Shown: positions 35,671 to 47,597 of the stretch, in pieces | Layout of the letters: each line of letters begins with the position of its first letter | Position numbering within the stretch: position 1 is the stretch's first letter | NCBI GenBank assembly: GCA_030847615.1 | Contig: JAUMIR010000001.1 | Location: forward strand, 250,111,187 to 250,175,186 | DNA: 64,000 bases | Reading direction: 5' to 3' | DNA from: Gambelia wislizenii | Taxonomy: Eukaryota; Chordata; Lepidosauria; Squamata; Crotaphytidae | Translations under genes and position numbers: made by a program | The notes under the pieces: generated by a model | Told to the model about the DNA's origin: nothing | Seen by the model: only the letters and a program-made list of their open reading frames with translations | The model's database searches: none

Positions 35671-36091
35671 TTAATTTCATGTTTTTCAATAGTAAGTCAT
35701 CATTTATGCTTGTAATTAAAATTTATCCATAAAAATGTGTGGCAAATTAAATATCTTAGCTACCAGTAAAACTTTTTGAGATCTGCACCAGACCCTATTT
35801 TTCCCATGTCTTATTATTTTTAGAGTGAGATTGTTTTTTCAGAAATCTGGGATTCCAGGTCCAGGGCTGAATCCAAGTTTATTTATATGAACCCAGGGAG
35901 CTATCTGATTGGTTACTGTGACACCTGCCTAACTTACAACCTATTTCAATTATTGTAACACACACTATGTGGGGCTACTTTTGAAGTGTTTTTAGAAACT
36001 CTGGCCGGTTTCTGACTTCTGACAAGGGCTACCTACAGAGAGCACACAACTGTTCAACTATAATAGCTCCAGTGGCTTCAAGTCTATTTCT

Positions 36092-37825
36092 AGGCCCATT
36101 CAAACTGCTGGGGGTTGTCCAAATGGTTAAAAAAAACCTCCTCATGGAATGCAAGGAGAATCCTACTTGTCCTCATGGCATCCCATATGATTTTGATGTT
36201 TTGTGAAGGAGGAGGACAAAAAAGGCCAAAAAACATTCCAGTAAAGCATTCGCTGCTTTTCTCACCTTTTTAAAAAAAACAACGAGGTGGGGTGCATTCC
36301 TCCTCGTTAGGACAAGTGAATCAATCTGATTTGCTTGCCCAAACTGGTTGGCCGGACAAGCACAGGGGATGGGGCTTGCTAGCAAGGCAATTGCCTGCAG
36401 CCACCATTTGCCCCCCCCCACAGTGACCGGGGATGGGGAAGGGGGGAAGGCAGCTGTCATTCCCACACCCACAGCTCCACCACTGCCGCCACCACTGCCA
36501 GAGGCGGAGAAGGGGGGAGGGCTTTCTTCTCCTCTTCTTCCTTCCCCAGTTCCTTCCCTTGTCCTGCTGCTGCTGCCCGCCCACCCGTGGGGCTGAGGAA
36601 GGGGGAAGAGGGCAAAAGAGCCCTCCCCCCTCAGTTTCTCTGCTGCCCCCTGCTCATGGGGCCGAGGAAGGGGAAATAGGGTGAAAGAGACCTCTCTCCC
36701 CCATTTCTCCACTGTCCACCCGCCCATGGGGCCAAGGAAGTGGGAAGAGGGTGAAACAGCCCTCTCCCTCCCTTGGTTTCTCTGCCGCCTGTGGGGCTGA
36801 GGAAGGGGGAAGAGGGCGAAAGATTCCTCTTCTCCTCCTTGGTTTCTCTGCTGCCCCCCTGCCCGTGGGGCCAAGGAAAAGGGTGAAAGAGTCCTCTCTC
36901 TTCCCCCCCCCCAATTTGTCCGCCGCCTGTCCGCTCCCCCCACCCATGGAGCCAAGGAAGGGGGGAGAGGGTGAAAATGCCCTCTCCCCTCTTGGTTTCT
37001 CCGCTGCCTTCCTGCCCCCCCCCACCCATGGAGCTGAGGAAGGGGGAAGAGGGCGAAAGAGCCCTCTCCTCTCCCTCTGTTTATCTGCCGCTTGCTCCCA
37101 TGCACCTAATGGGGATATTGGAATTATCTGGCGCCAAAGAAATGGTTGGCTTTAATCCCCTTTGTAAGCAAACTTAGCAGAGTCACTGTTTTAAAAATAC
37201 ACCGCAGCAAAACGTTGCAACTCCAGACACAGCCATTCACCCTTGCTTGCCCCTCCTTTCACACTCTTGCTTAAAACAATCAAAGTACTCCAATGTAGCT
37301 TTTAAAAACATAAGAAACGTTCTTTACTCACGAGTTTCATATAAATTTCAAAGTTCACAGGAACAATAACTTGAAGATAGACTGAAACAGCAAAACATAT
37401 GTTGAAAGCTACATTTCTAAAAACTTAAATATGTAGAAGCATGTCCTGAGATGGCTGCCTCTCAAGACATCTTCATGGCGGCTTCTCCTCGTGGTGTTGT
37501 AGTGAGGAATGGAATGGTGTCTTCCAGAAGAAAGAGGGACTTAAGGAACCTCCTTCTTCCAGAAGGCATTCAGATTACAACAGGAAGTTATCTCACCCTT
37601 TCTGTTTACATCCAGCATTTAACCCTTTCAGCAGTAAACAAATCAGCATATTGGATTGCAACTATGTATTCCAACAGGGCCGAGGAAGGGAGAAGAGGGC
37701 TCTCTTGCCCTCTTCTCCCTTCCTCAGCTGTCATCTGGGGATGTGAACCTTATGGGGGCTGCTGGGGATAAAACCACCATTAAGACAAGTCGCAGCTGCT
37801 GCAACTTGCATTTTCTGCAGGGCAC
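36092..37825. mobile_element. Possible hAT-like repeat carrying an expanded minisatellite
   Basis: The outer parts correspond to the repeat at 11105-11985. Landmarks on the left are AAGGCCAAAAAACATTCCAG and GTTGGCCGGACAAGCACAGG; on the right, ACCTTATGGGGGCTGCTGGG. Between them the 36.6-37.1 kb array has expanded. Boundaries approximate. Confidence 0.4.
36580..37100. repeat. GC-rich minisatellite, 65-82-bp units
   Basis: Seven units begin GC(T/C)(G/A)AGGAAGGGG at 36592, 36661, 36731, 36796, 36870, 36951 and 37033. Each contains GAAGAGGG-GAAA, an AGCCCTCTCC-like segment, TTGGTTTCTC-GCTGCC and a C-rich run ending CCCATGGGG. A further half unit with its mirror image is at about 37676-37730. The array lacks stops in several frames on both strands, giving long meaningless reading frames (the largest on the minus strand at 36173-37105). 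Variable unit length (not a multiple of three) argues against coding. Confidence 0.9.
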
Positions 37826-37829
37826 TTCT

Positions 37830-38340
37830 AGGCAAGCCCCAGGTTATGTCCTATTAAGCCCTATACAACTTGTATCTGGATTCCCTGAAAGAATGCTTTC
37901 CCCCATACCAGCTCACCCACTTTTTGAGGTCTGTAGGAAGAACCCATGACCTTCACAGGACATTAGGGGGGAACTTCTTGGTGGGCACTTCCAGAGTATT
38001 GAACTCCCATCAAAGGTGGGCTGTACTCAATCCGTCCCAGTGGTTCTTCCAACAGCATGCCAAGATGATTTCATTCAGGCAGTCCTTTAGTAACTGGCTG
38101 CCTGATGTGGGCAAAGGTTTTAAGGGGACATACTTGATTTTTTAATGTTTTAATTTTTCATTGTTATTGAGGGAGTTTTGGACTATTTTAATTTAAATTA
38201 TTAAGTTAAATGTGTTTTGATGAGTATGATTTAATGTGGTTTTTATTGCTCTCTAATTTTTCATACTCTATGGGAAGTGGCCTTGGATCCCAATTCCGGT
38301 GAAAAAGGCAGTATAAAAATGTCCTGAACAAAGAATAAGT
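37830..38340 (+). mobile_element. L2-type LINE 3' part, degenerate
   Basis: The end GGCCTTGGATCCCAATTCCG…AAAAAGGCAGTATAAAAATG is the LINE terminus. Upstream AT-rich 3' UTR and broken codons (38000-38140) precede it. Confidence 0.5.
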
Positions 38341-38515
38341 AAGGAAAGTTATCCAGGATGGAGGCCATCTTTGGCTACTTCAAGTATGGAACCCACTGGC
38401 CTAAATCCTGTTGTTAGTTCTGACTAGAGTGGACCCATTGAATCAGTGGAATCTACATGCATGTTAATTCACCATTCAACAATGGATTTGAATGCGTCTA
38501 TGGGACTAACTGCAA

Positions 38516-38746
38516 ACTAGCATGGTGTAGTGGTTTGAGTGTTGCACTAAGACTCTGGAGTCTAGGGTTTGAATCCCTGCTCAGCCATGGAGACCCACTG
38601 GGTGATGTTGAGCCAAGTCACCCTCTCTCAGCCTCAGAGAAAGACAAAGGCAGCCCCTTCTGAACAAATCTTGCCAAGAAAACCCCATGATAGGTTCTTC
38701 TTTAGGATCATTATAAATTGCAAACGATTTGAAGGTCCACAACAAC
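38516..38746 (+). mobile_element. Sauria-type tRNA SINE
   Basis: ACTAGCATGGTGTAGTGGTT head, GGGTTTGAATCCC B box, TCTTGCCAAGAAAACCCCAT body, and a mutated Bov-B-like tail. Confidence 0.85.
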
Positions 38747-40039
38747 AATGCAACTAACCAACAGGATGTCCACCACTGTCTCCTGAATCTACTACCATTT
38801 AATTTCACTGAATTCCTCCATGCCATGTGAAATTGTCTGCACCTCTGTCATCCTCCCACTTCTATTCTTTTAAAGCTAAAGAGCCCTTATTGTTGGAATC
38901 ATTCCTAATGAGGGAGTTGTGCTAGCCTTTTGATAGTTAGGGTTCTTCTTGTCTTCATTTTTTAAAGCTCTGCACTGTCTTTTTGACATGTGATGCTAGA
39001 ACTGCACACAGTAGGCCAAATGTGGTTGCACCATAGATTTATGTAAATGTATTGTGATACTGGTAGTTTTATTTTCAATTCCTTTACTAATGATTACCAG
39101 AATGGAACTTGCATTTTACAGCCCTGCTTGCACATCAGGTCAGTACTTTCACTGAACTCTTCACGACAAGCCCAAGATTCTTTTCCTGGTCAGCCAAATC
39201 CAGGTTAGGCGAGCAGTGTAGATGTGATCAGGACTTTTTGCCTCCGTGTATGTAACTTAGACTGAATGGCATTTGACATTTTCATGCCCAGTGCCCAAAT
39301 GGTGAGTATGGCTTTGTCTGAAAAAGTTCATTCTGCAGGACATCAGTTAGTGTCACTAATGAAGGCTGAATGTCAGAAACAAACCCCTTTACACTCAAAG
39401 ATGGTTATTTCCAATGATGGTTAAATCAGTATGGACAGTAGTTTAAGGTCACTGTGAACTGGGTTTTTTAAAGAGTATTTGTAAATGTTCTTGTCCTTAA
39501 TGAGAAATGGTTTCTCAACGTGTCAAGACATCCATTAAGAAAAGCTGTCAAATGCTATATTATTTATTGCATTTTGGGGACTTTTTTGATGAAAATTCTG
39601 CAAGGGTTTTTTGTAGAAAAAATATTTTATGCCGAAACAACAATGTTTTGCATAAAATACCATTTTTGTATAAAATACCATCCCCCATATAATTTTGTTT
39701 TTGCTCAAAAGAGTGACAAAAGTTTCTAAAAATTCCCAGAATTCACAAAAAGATCATTATGTAAAAATCCTAAAAACTTCTTACATTTTTCATCCTTGCT
39801 TGTCAGATTTACATTCTTGTTGTACACTAATCTACTCTTGTGGAGTAACTAACTTTCCTTTCAATATAACTGCTCTGCATTTCTTGAGAGTTAATTTGGA
39901 AATGAGAAGTTCAAGTGTAGGTTAACTGTGAGATAGTTTGTGGAACATGTTTGTCTGGAACAATAAATGGTGATGGGATTTTAAGTAATATCTATGAAAT
40001 GTATTGTTCATACCTATTCTTCCCAATATTATTTAACTC

Positions 40040-40170
40040 ATCTATTTATTTAAAGTATTTCTGTACTGCCATTCAAGCTCCAGCCTCCCTGTGGTATTTC
40101 CCAAAATATTTAAAACAATAAAATGTAAAATACAGTTAATTCAAAGAACACAAAACATTAAAAGAGCCAC
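40040..40170 (-). mobile_element. LINE 3' end (L2/CR1-type), old
   Basis: TATTTATTTAAAGTATTTCT…GCCATTCAAGCTCCAG…AAAACAATAAAATGTAAAATAC resembles the reversed LINE 3' UTR of the 25.6-kb copy. Confidence 0.4.
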
Positions 40171-40479
40171 AATAATAATAAGTGTATAGTTCTCATCCCC
40201 TCCCTATGCTCATTTTATCAAGGAACAAGCTGATTACTGGTGGTATGGGGACTTTTTTTGGCAAATTGCTTGAATGATGTATTTGCTCATAATTTTAAAA
40301 TCATTAATCTTCTTTCCCCCCACCCCACCCACTGATTTAATGTATCTGGGTAGCAACGGCAGGTGTGCTTCACTCTTCCATAATCCTTCAGGCGTCCATT
40401 TCAACAGAAATTCCTGATAAGCTTTTACATTCTCCAGTTGACTGAGGAGAGGGATCAAAAGAGGGAAAGGGAGAGGCCA

Positions 40480-40640
40480 TGAATGAATGCAAAATGACAC
40501 TCTCATCAATCATTAGTGCCAGCAATTCCCAAGGAACAGTAAATCACTAATGAAAGGGGAATTAGCTTGATAAAGTCAGCATTAGTGTCAAGCCTGGGTG
40601 ATTTAAAATTTTAAAGTCACCCCTGTTTTCTTTGGCTGTC
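40480..40640. promoter_or_regulatory. Candidate conserved non-coding element upstream of the terminal exon
   Basis: About 0.6 kb before the last exon. The 8-mer CATTAGTG occurs three times within 77 bp: 40511-40518 (+), 40545-40552 (-) and 40580-40587 (+). Other TAAT cores (GGGGAATTAGC) are also present. No repeat family is recognised. Function is inference. Confidence 0.3.
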
Positions 40641-41232
40641 ATCTAGTCGCTGGCTTGGGTTGCTCACATGTGCCCCATTCTAGTGAAGAATGGAATGACA
40701 TGTTTAAGTTAAGTGTGTAAAATCTGTAAGAGACTTCAAGAGTCAACTTGTGCTAACAGCTGCAATGCTGCTTGTTGTGAGGCTTCATAAACCCCATTGA
40801 CATCAGCACTTGCAGACAGGATTGCAGCATAACTGCCCTGCTGAATGGCCAACATATCTGAGACAAGCATACAAGCAACTCTCACTGGATATCCGTAGAG
40901 CTCTCGCTTTCTGCAGCCCTTCCCACATTCAGTTCCTTCCCACATGGATTCAGGAGGGTTTGCAGGTTTCTCTATGTGATTGACTTTCAAGGGTTAGGAC
41001 CAGAGGTTGCAAACGTTACTTTTTGGACTACGACTCCTAGAATCCCCCAGCCCAGCATGGCATTGGTTTTTAGTCCAAGAAAATTACTTCTTCAGATAAA
41101 ACTGACATGTGGGTGATTTTAGTTGGAGGCAGGACATTGTGGGTTTACTTAAGTTAAAACCTGAGTCTCTGGGTAGTGGGGAGAGTAGCTAGAAACCCTG
41201 AATCTATCAATATCTGATTTCTGTGCCCACAG

Positions 41233-41410
41233 GTGCGACAGCTGTGGGGCTGTCTTCCATTCCGAATGCAAGGTGAAGGCAGTCCCATGCCCCAGATGTG
41301 TGCGGAGGGAGCTGCAGATGAAGCAGAAGTCTTTCTGGCGAAGGCTCAACATGGATGAGAACCTGGAAGAAGCTTGCAACATGTTTGAACTATCCTATCA
41401 GAACACATGA
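41233..41410 (+). CDS. PLEKHM3: PLEKHM3, terminal coding exon with stop codon
   Basis: The acceptor is CCCACAG ending at 41232. The exon completes the split arginine codon, then encodes 58 residues and a TGA at 41408-41410. It carries the remaining RH-domain metal ligands: CDSC, HSEC and CPRC. A basic amphipathic tail follows ([18 protein letters not shown]), then an acidic stretch (DENLEEA), and the protein ends in FELSYQNT. The spacing C-x2-C, H-x2-C, C-x2-C and the terminal SYQNT identify PLEKHM3 of the RH family. The frame continues uninterrupted from the 158-bp exon across an 18,227-bp intron. No substitution of a metal ligand is seen, so this is a live gene end rather than a retrocopy. 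Confidence 0.95.
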
Positions 41411-42331
41411 CTTGAAGGCAAAATGCTGGCAAACCTGCACAGATCCCTTTCCTCGCTGTGGAATGAATGCTTGCAAGGCGAGGCAAGGGGCTGTCAGGGC
41501 AGAATTGTTTACGGAAAGAAATCGTCTGATATTTGCTGTTTGGTTTTTGAGTAGCTGGGGCCAAAGGTATATTGGTATGTAAGAATATTGAAGGCTAAAT
41601 GGCATTTGTGAAGTTTGTAGTGAGCCAGCTGGTCTTAAGCCAAATGTATGTAGTTTACTTGAAATATTTCCTATCCTTTTTGCATTTATTAATAGAAACA
41701 TCTTATTTGTGGGTAATTACTTATTCTTAGGGTTCCAAATGAAAACGAATGTAGAAATAGCAAAGGTGACACTGTTGCTTAAAAGCCACAGAGTCTGGAG
41801 AAGGTATTGATGAATTGGCATTTTCAGGCCCTTTCCAGTTTAGAAAGATGTTCTGGTGAACTGTATTTAAGACAACTTTCCTCCTCAACCCTTTCCTTCT
41901 GCCTAAAGCCAACTCACATATAGATCCACATTTAGACAAGCATACAAATGTATAGCAATCCTTGCACTCCATATAAGCAAATGCTGCTACAAGTCTTGTA
42001 TTACAGTTCCTGACTACTGGAGAAGTGGCTCTCCATTTTAGAGCATTTGCAGCTTTATCCCTGCACTGCATCTTAGTGTCCTAGTAAGTCAGTAATTTCA
42101 CATCCCTGTTATGTCTCATATATAACACGATAAAACACCAAAATTGATCTCTTTTGATGTTAAATAACGTACTCTGCTTTACTCTTGCTTCATAATGGAA
42201 GAAGACGTTTCATCATCTTTCTGCCATTGTCATACATGGGGACGAAATGGTCAGTTACATCCTGCCAAGAATTTCACAGGGCTGGGGTCTTTCTCTTTGC
42301 TGCTTTATCATTTTGGCTTCTACCTGAAACA

Positions 42332-42411
42332 TACATAGCATATTATTCTGAGCCACTGTAGAGAAGAAATGCTGTAGCATATTATTCTGAGCTACTGTAG
42401 AGAAGAAATGC
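42332..42411 (+). repeat. 39-bp direct tandem duplication
   Basis: TAGCATATTATTCTGAGC(C/T)ACTGTAGAGAAGAAATGC occurs twice with one or two differences: a recent local duplication within the putative 3' UTR. Confidence 0.85.
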
Positions 42412-42917
42412 ACCTAGGGAGAGCCATATCCTAACATGTGCACCCAGAAATTGGGATTTTTTCTGGATTTTCCAGTTTGAGATTATGAAGCACAAGCTCC
42501 ATACTCAGTACATGGTGACTGTAGATTAGATGTGGATGCTTTCCCTGAACAGCAGTGCTGGGAGTGTGGTTGGGATATCCTCTCTCCTGTGTCTTCGAAT
42601 GTGGGTAGACACGTGCTTCCTTATCTTTATTGGAGGCCCTTGCCCATGTGCTACTAGTAACATGTAAAAACCTGCCTACCTATTCAGCTAGCTCTAGAGT
42701 AGGTCTGATGGATCCTGTTGCACGTACCTGGCATTTACCTTATCCTCATGTGTTTGCTCTGACTGTAAACAGTTGTGTGCACTCACATCCAACTGCTGAT
42801 CTCTTTTCCAGGCTTTTCCTGTCAGATCAGTACAAGAATTCCAGTCCTTGCATATATTGGGTCACTCCATTGGAACAGAGAAGTCATTTTAAAAAAACCA
42901 GGGGAACTCTTACGCCT

Positions 42918-43040
42918 GTAAACCAGGGATGGGGATTATGTGGCCCTCCAGATGTTGATGAACTGCAGCTCCAAGCAGCCCTAGACAGTGTAGTCAGTGG
43001 CGAAGAATGCTGAGAGTCTGGAAGGCTGCATGAGTCCCAC
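42918..43040. repeat. Reptile interspersed repeat piece
   Basis: GTGGCCCTCCAGATGTTGAT-GAACTGCAGCTCC is a phrase that recurs in lizard genomes. A related piece is at 44575-44700 (GCAACCCTCCAGGTGTTGAT). Class not determined. Confidence 0.5.
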
Positions 43041-45224
43041 CCCTGCTTGGAAAAGAGCCCTGGTCAAAAGGTTCTATCTGAGTAAAAAGATGCAGCAGGT
43101 GTAACTTAATGGAAATTAAAAATATTCCCAGTGGAATTCTTGAGCCTACTTTTGTCTTATTTTTTTTTCAAGCATGCCCAGGATGCGCTTGGGCTTAACG
43201 CTAAACTACAAGTATAACCCTTGGTGAGCCTTAGTCTCAGAGTACTCTACCACAAGGGGAAGCCTGGAAGCTTTCAGTTTCATTTTTGACTAACCAGAAT
43301 TTAGCCAAACAAACTGAGGTTAGATTTAACTATAGCTTACTGAAACAAGTCACATTTATTCCCCACCCCAAAATATTTTTTAATTAAAAAATAAGTCAAA
43401 TGTAATCGGGGTTGTTCCAACAAACCATAGTTAATATTAACCATACTGTAGGATTTGGGTGTAACAGTGTGTAATTGTGTGGTTAATTGAAAATGGAACC
43501 AAAATCTTCAACCTTTCTCATTGCAGCTACACTGAAGGAGGAGAAAGGTTGGGGGAGCATGCATTGAAGGCTCAGATAGGCTGGTTCCTATAGCAATAGC
43601 TTGTTGTTACATCTAAATGCAGGCAAGTCTGAGACCATTGAATATCCAATGCTCTCAGTATCTCCATATTTTCTGTTGTTCCCCAAGTGCATATATGTAT
43701 TGATGCAACCATTGTTACACATTTGCAGGAAGCCAGTGCACAATGATGAAAAATGACATGTATCTGCATGCATACCTTTTTAGCCTACGTAGGGTTGCTC
43801 TCTTGCTGTCTTTCACCCTATGCATGGTAATCTGATGCTCACAGCTTAGATTGTACAGGTAATTGTATTTAAGGCAACAAATATATTTAAAATGGAGGAG
43901 CCTAACTAACTCAAACCTTAATGTGCCTTGTAAGAAAAGAATGGCAAGACTGGTAGGCTGCTTTTTGTGTTAACATTTCCATAAAGCATTCCTGTGTCTG
44001 CATATATGTACCTGCTTGAAACCTCCTACACAAGCCTGAATACTGTCAAGTTGTATCTAAGCTGCCACAGTTTGCAAGCTGAAAGGTGATCCATTGTAAA
44101 TCTTATTGAGGAGCTTTGCAAATTTATTCAGATAACAGATGTGATAGGTGAGAATTGTCCCACTGGAAACATTGCACCTGAAAAACTACCATCATTGTAA
44201 CTAGGGGTATGGTAGAAAAAAAACTGCAAACAAGATACTGTCCTATCATCCATCATGGAAGAAGGAAGTAGTAACCAGGTGTGTACAAAAATATAGCACA
44301 CTCCACACAAAATGTTGGCTGTGAGATAGGCAGAAGCTCTTATCCCCTTTTTTGCCTCTCACTAGTATAGATTGCCAGTGCTTTCTTGTGCCAGAATCAG
44401 AATTCAGTGTACTCACCCCAGCATGTGCCATTATGGCAATAGTAGGCCTGGGAGGCTGTTTCTGTTAATATGGACAGAAGAGCAGATTGGCTGTCCTCTC
44501 CTGTCCCTGGTGGGATTCTCATATCCCTTTGAATAGCTGTATATGACACCAAGGTATATAGGACTGTAATGTATCAACTTTTGTTGGAGTTGGGCAAACT
44601 GCAACCCTCCAGGTGTTGATATGCAGTGGCTCCCATCCATCCAAACCAGGATAGCCAGTGGGGAGGAATACTGGGAGTGGCAATTCAGCAAATTCTGAAG
44701 GCTCACACTTGATGCCTAGGAATGAGAGCACTGAAGAAGAAAGGAAGACAGATTGAAACAGCATAGACATCTTTCTCTTCAGAGAACTTTACATTATTGC
44801 TAGGTAGAGAAGCACATGTGATCCCTTTCTGGTTGGAAAGGTTTTTCTCTTATTTAATCAGTACCATATGAATACTTAGTGTCTTCGTTTAGCATATCAG
44901 ATACTAGGGCTACCCTAGATACTAGGTGAGAAAAATATTTGCAAGGCTTTTACCGTGATAGGAAATTAAAGTAACAACTTTGTTGCATTATTGACAGCTC
45001 TTGAAAAGGAAGTTTCCAAATCCACCCTGGACTGTAGTATCAATTAAATGAATTAGTTTGCATTCTAATTCTAATGGTACCACTCTCTTGCTGGAAATGA
45101 CTTGAAATTAACATCTTTTGCTTCTCTGGTTTTGTTTTGTTTTCTTTTTAAAGACCAACGCTGCCATCAAATAGGCGAAATAAGCATTTTCTGATTAATA
45201 TATTTTGACAGTGTTACTCAGCAC

Positions 45225-45325
45225 TAGAGATGTCACAGTGGCTTTTTACTTTTTCATGGCTGTGTTGCCATATCTCATCTTGGGAGAAAGGCAGAATATA
45301 GATCCAATAAATAAATAAATAATCC
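45225..45325 (+). mobile_element. LINE 3' end fragment with (AATA)n tail
   Basis: CTTGGGAGAAAGGCAGAATA-TAGATCCAATAAATAAATAAATAA: the L2/CR1-type terminus. Confidence 0.6.
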
Positions 45326-45942
45326 TGCCTAGCATAAATTTGAGTGGCTGGGATTCGAAGTTGGGGCAATTTCAGAATTATTCTGGGTGCAGCATTTTTG
45401 GTGGAAGCGTCTTATCTGACTGAATTCTGTGGATGTTCAACAGCAATAGCGGGTTGAAAGTGGATGCAACTGATGCAGCTGTTAGGGCATATATTTATGT
45501 GTGTTATTATATATAAACAGATACATATAAAAACATTTTTAAAAGGCAGGGACCACATTTAAAATGAAATTATAAAATCAGGCTCTTTCCTTTTTTCTTT
45601 TTTTCCTTCTGTGTCCTATGAAAAAACAAAAAATTATGAGTCTGAGAGAATATTTACAGTTTGCTGTTGATTAGTAGATGCTGACTGAGCAATTTTATTG
45701 GTAATTATTAACATGTCTGCTGAAAGCCAGTCTCTTTCTTATTCCTTTCACCAAATTTAATAGGTGAGGCTGTTCTGTATAACAGCTAGAATAATTTGTT
45801 TGGAGAATTTCATATGTGATTTTATTTAATATTTGAATATTCTCCATTCTAAAACATAAGCCAACTTGTCCTTCAGATGGGAACAAAACAGAATTGGGGT
45901 AGATTTAGGCTAATCTTCTTACTAGCATTTTTTTTCTGTGTG

Positions 45943-45948
45943 AATAAA
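45943..45948 (+). terminator. Candidate polyadenylation signal AATAAA
   Basis: AATAAA outside any recognised repeat, with a GT-rich downstream element about 30-50 bp further on. It is 4.5 kb after the PLEKHM3 stop codon. It could equally be a chance hexamer in AT-rich DNA. Confidence 0.25.
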
Positions 45949-46645
45949 GATGAGTATTTAAAGCAATTGAAATATATGGCTTGGAGTGCTTTGTGCTGAG
46001 GAAAAAAAACCTGTAAGCACATAGTTCTCTGAAATGTATTAACTTGCCTTTTTGTTTACAGATTGGAAAGCCTATGTAGAAAGCTAAGTCTCACTGTGCA
46101 TTGCCAAACCTTTTGTTATTTGCTTTCTGATTTCTCCTGTGGTTTTCTCAGTTCCTTGATACAGTGTACACTAATGTAATTCTTCCTCCTTCAGACTCTC
46201 TTGATTAAGGATCTGATCCTTTGAACACTACCTGGGAGTAATCCTCCATGAACTCAGTGAGGACATACAGTACAGTACTTCCAGTTAAGCAGGCACAGGA
46301 TCATGCGGCTTATTTGGTTAGCACTGTGTGTATATCTATTGGCAAGTGGGGGAACACATTCATGGAGAGCAAATCCTAATGCAGTTTCCTGCTCTCGTGG
46401 GCTCTGTATACAACATGCTAAAAGCATTCACCTGTGCTTCTCTATTTCATGCATTGGCTTTTTGTTTTTTTAATCAAAGATTTTTTTAAAAAAAGTCAGG
46501 CTCCTTGACAAATACTTTGCCACTGTGGATTGTATCTCCACAAAGTCCAACTGTTTTTCTCTGCACACTTGATTAGGAATTAAGCAACAACAACAACAAA
46601 AAAGCTGTCTTTCAGCATGCAGTGATAACACATATCAACAGGAGT

Positions 46646-47150
46646 TGGAATCATAGAGGAGGAACAAGCCCCATGTGGCATGAAGTCCAACCCCCAGCTC
46701 AGTGCAAGATCTGCAGCTAGAGCATCCCCAGCAGATAGCTGTCCAGCCTCTTTTTGAAAACACCCAGAGAAGGAGACCTCATCACCTCTCTAGGCAATTG
46801 CTTCCTTGCCGAGCCACTCTGTCAAGAAGTTCGCTCTAATGCTCAATCAAAATCTAACTTCCTGTAAGCCTAGTTCTATCCTCTGAGACAGCAGAAAACA
46901 AGCCTGCACCCTCCTCTTTGTGGAAGCTGTTGAGATATTTATTTTAAAAGTGCAGTCATGTCACCCCTCAGTCTTCTCTTCACCAAGGTGAACATGCCCA
47001 ACTCCTTCAACCTTTCCTCATATGTTTTGTTCTCCATATCTCTTATCATCCCTGTTGCTCTTCTCTGAACTCGCTCCAACTTGTCAATATCCTTAAAATG
47101 AGGCACCCAGAACTGAACACAGTACTCCAGATGAGGCCTGACCAGTTTGT
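46646..47150 (-). mobile_element. CR1 LINE 3' end, divergent subfamily
   Basis: Reverse complement of CR1: GGAATCATAGAGGAGGAACA, TGTCCAGCCTCTTTTTGAAA, GAACACAGTACTCCAGATGA, GGCCTGACCAG. More diverged from the other CR1 copies here, hence an older or different subfamily. Confidence 0.85.
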
Positions 47151-47597
47151 TAACAGCAAACTCAGGAAAACACTATTATAAGGCACCCCTTCATTACGCA
47201 ACTGGGCTGTAATCACAGGTATCCAAATAGGACGTGAACTCAGTGGAACTTGCTTCAGAATAAACAGGAAGAGGGTTGCTTTGTACATCGAGTTAAAATT
47301 GAGGGTTGAGGAAATCTTGTTGAAATAAATTCTGTTGTGCACATAGTATGAAAGTTATGTGTTCACACATGTCCAGGCCAACGGTGGTGTTGAACACTTG
47401 CCAGACACTGATGAAAGTACTGTAAGCAGAAATGGACAGGTATGTGCCTACTCTACTAGTGCATGCACTTAACATTAAAAGGATCAGACAGGTTTGGATT
47501 CCTTCAGGCTAGCAGGCTAAAATTGAGATGAAACTGAAGCTATTTGCATGGCCTCTACACAAGGCACATTTCCTAAAACATCACAGAAATATTTTCA

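Larger units (their letters stand above)
23006..41232 (+). other. PLEKHM3: PLEKHM3 last intron (18,227 bp)
   Basis: GT (23006) to AG (41231-41232), with phase matching on both sides. Stretches in which I recognise nothing are 23010-25240, 26840-27660, 27965-28440, 28740-29640, 31400-32180, 33050-33510, 33700-34520, 34780-35240 and 38750-40040. They contain simple tracts such as (GTTT)n at 26262-26287 and short open frames with no family resemblance. Confidence 0.85.
41411..45970 (+). other. PLEKHM3: PLEKHM3 3' untranslated region (end uncertain)
   Basis: Non-coding sequence follows the TGA at 41408. No strong early AATAAA was seen close to the stop. An AATAAA at 45943-45948 is followed about 30 bp later by a GT-rich stretch (45977-46000) and is one candidate 3' end. 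An earlier AATAAA near 45306 lies in a LINE 3' tail. The UTR would then include reptile repeat pieces at 42918-43040 and 44575-44700. The extent is inference. Confidence 0.35.

Noticed and set aside
36173..37105. 310-codon minus-strand open frame and overlapping plus-strand frames
   Set aside because: They lie in a GC-rich tandem array without stops in several frames; unit lengths are not multiples of three, so the peptide pattern drifts between frames.
41355..41582. Alternative frame over the terminal exon
   Set aside because: The exon's true frame is fixed by the splice phase and the zinc-ligand motifs.
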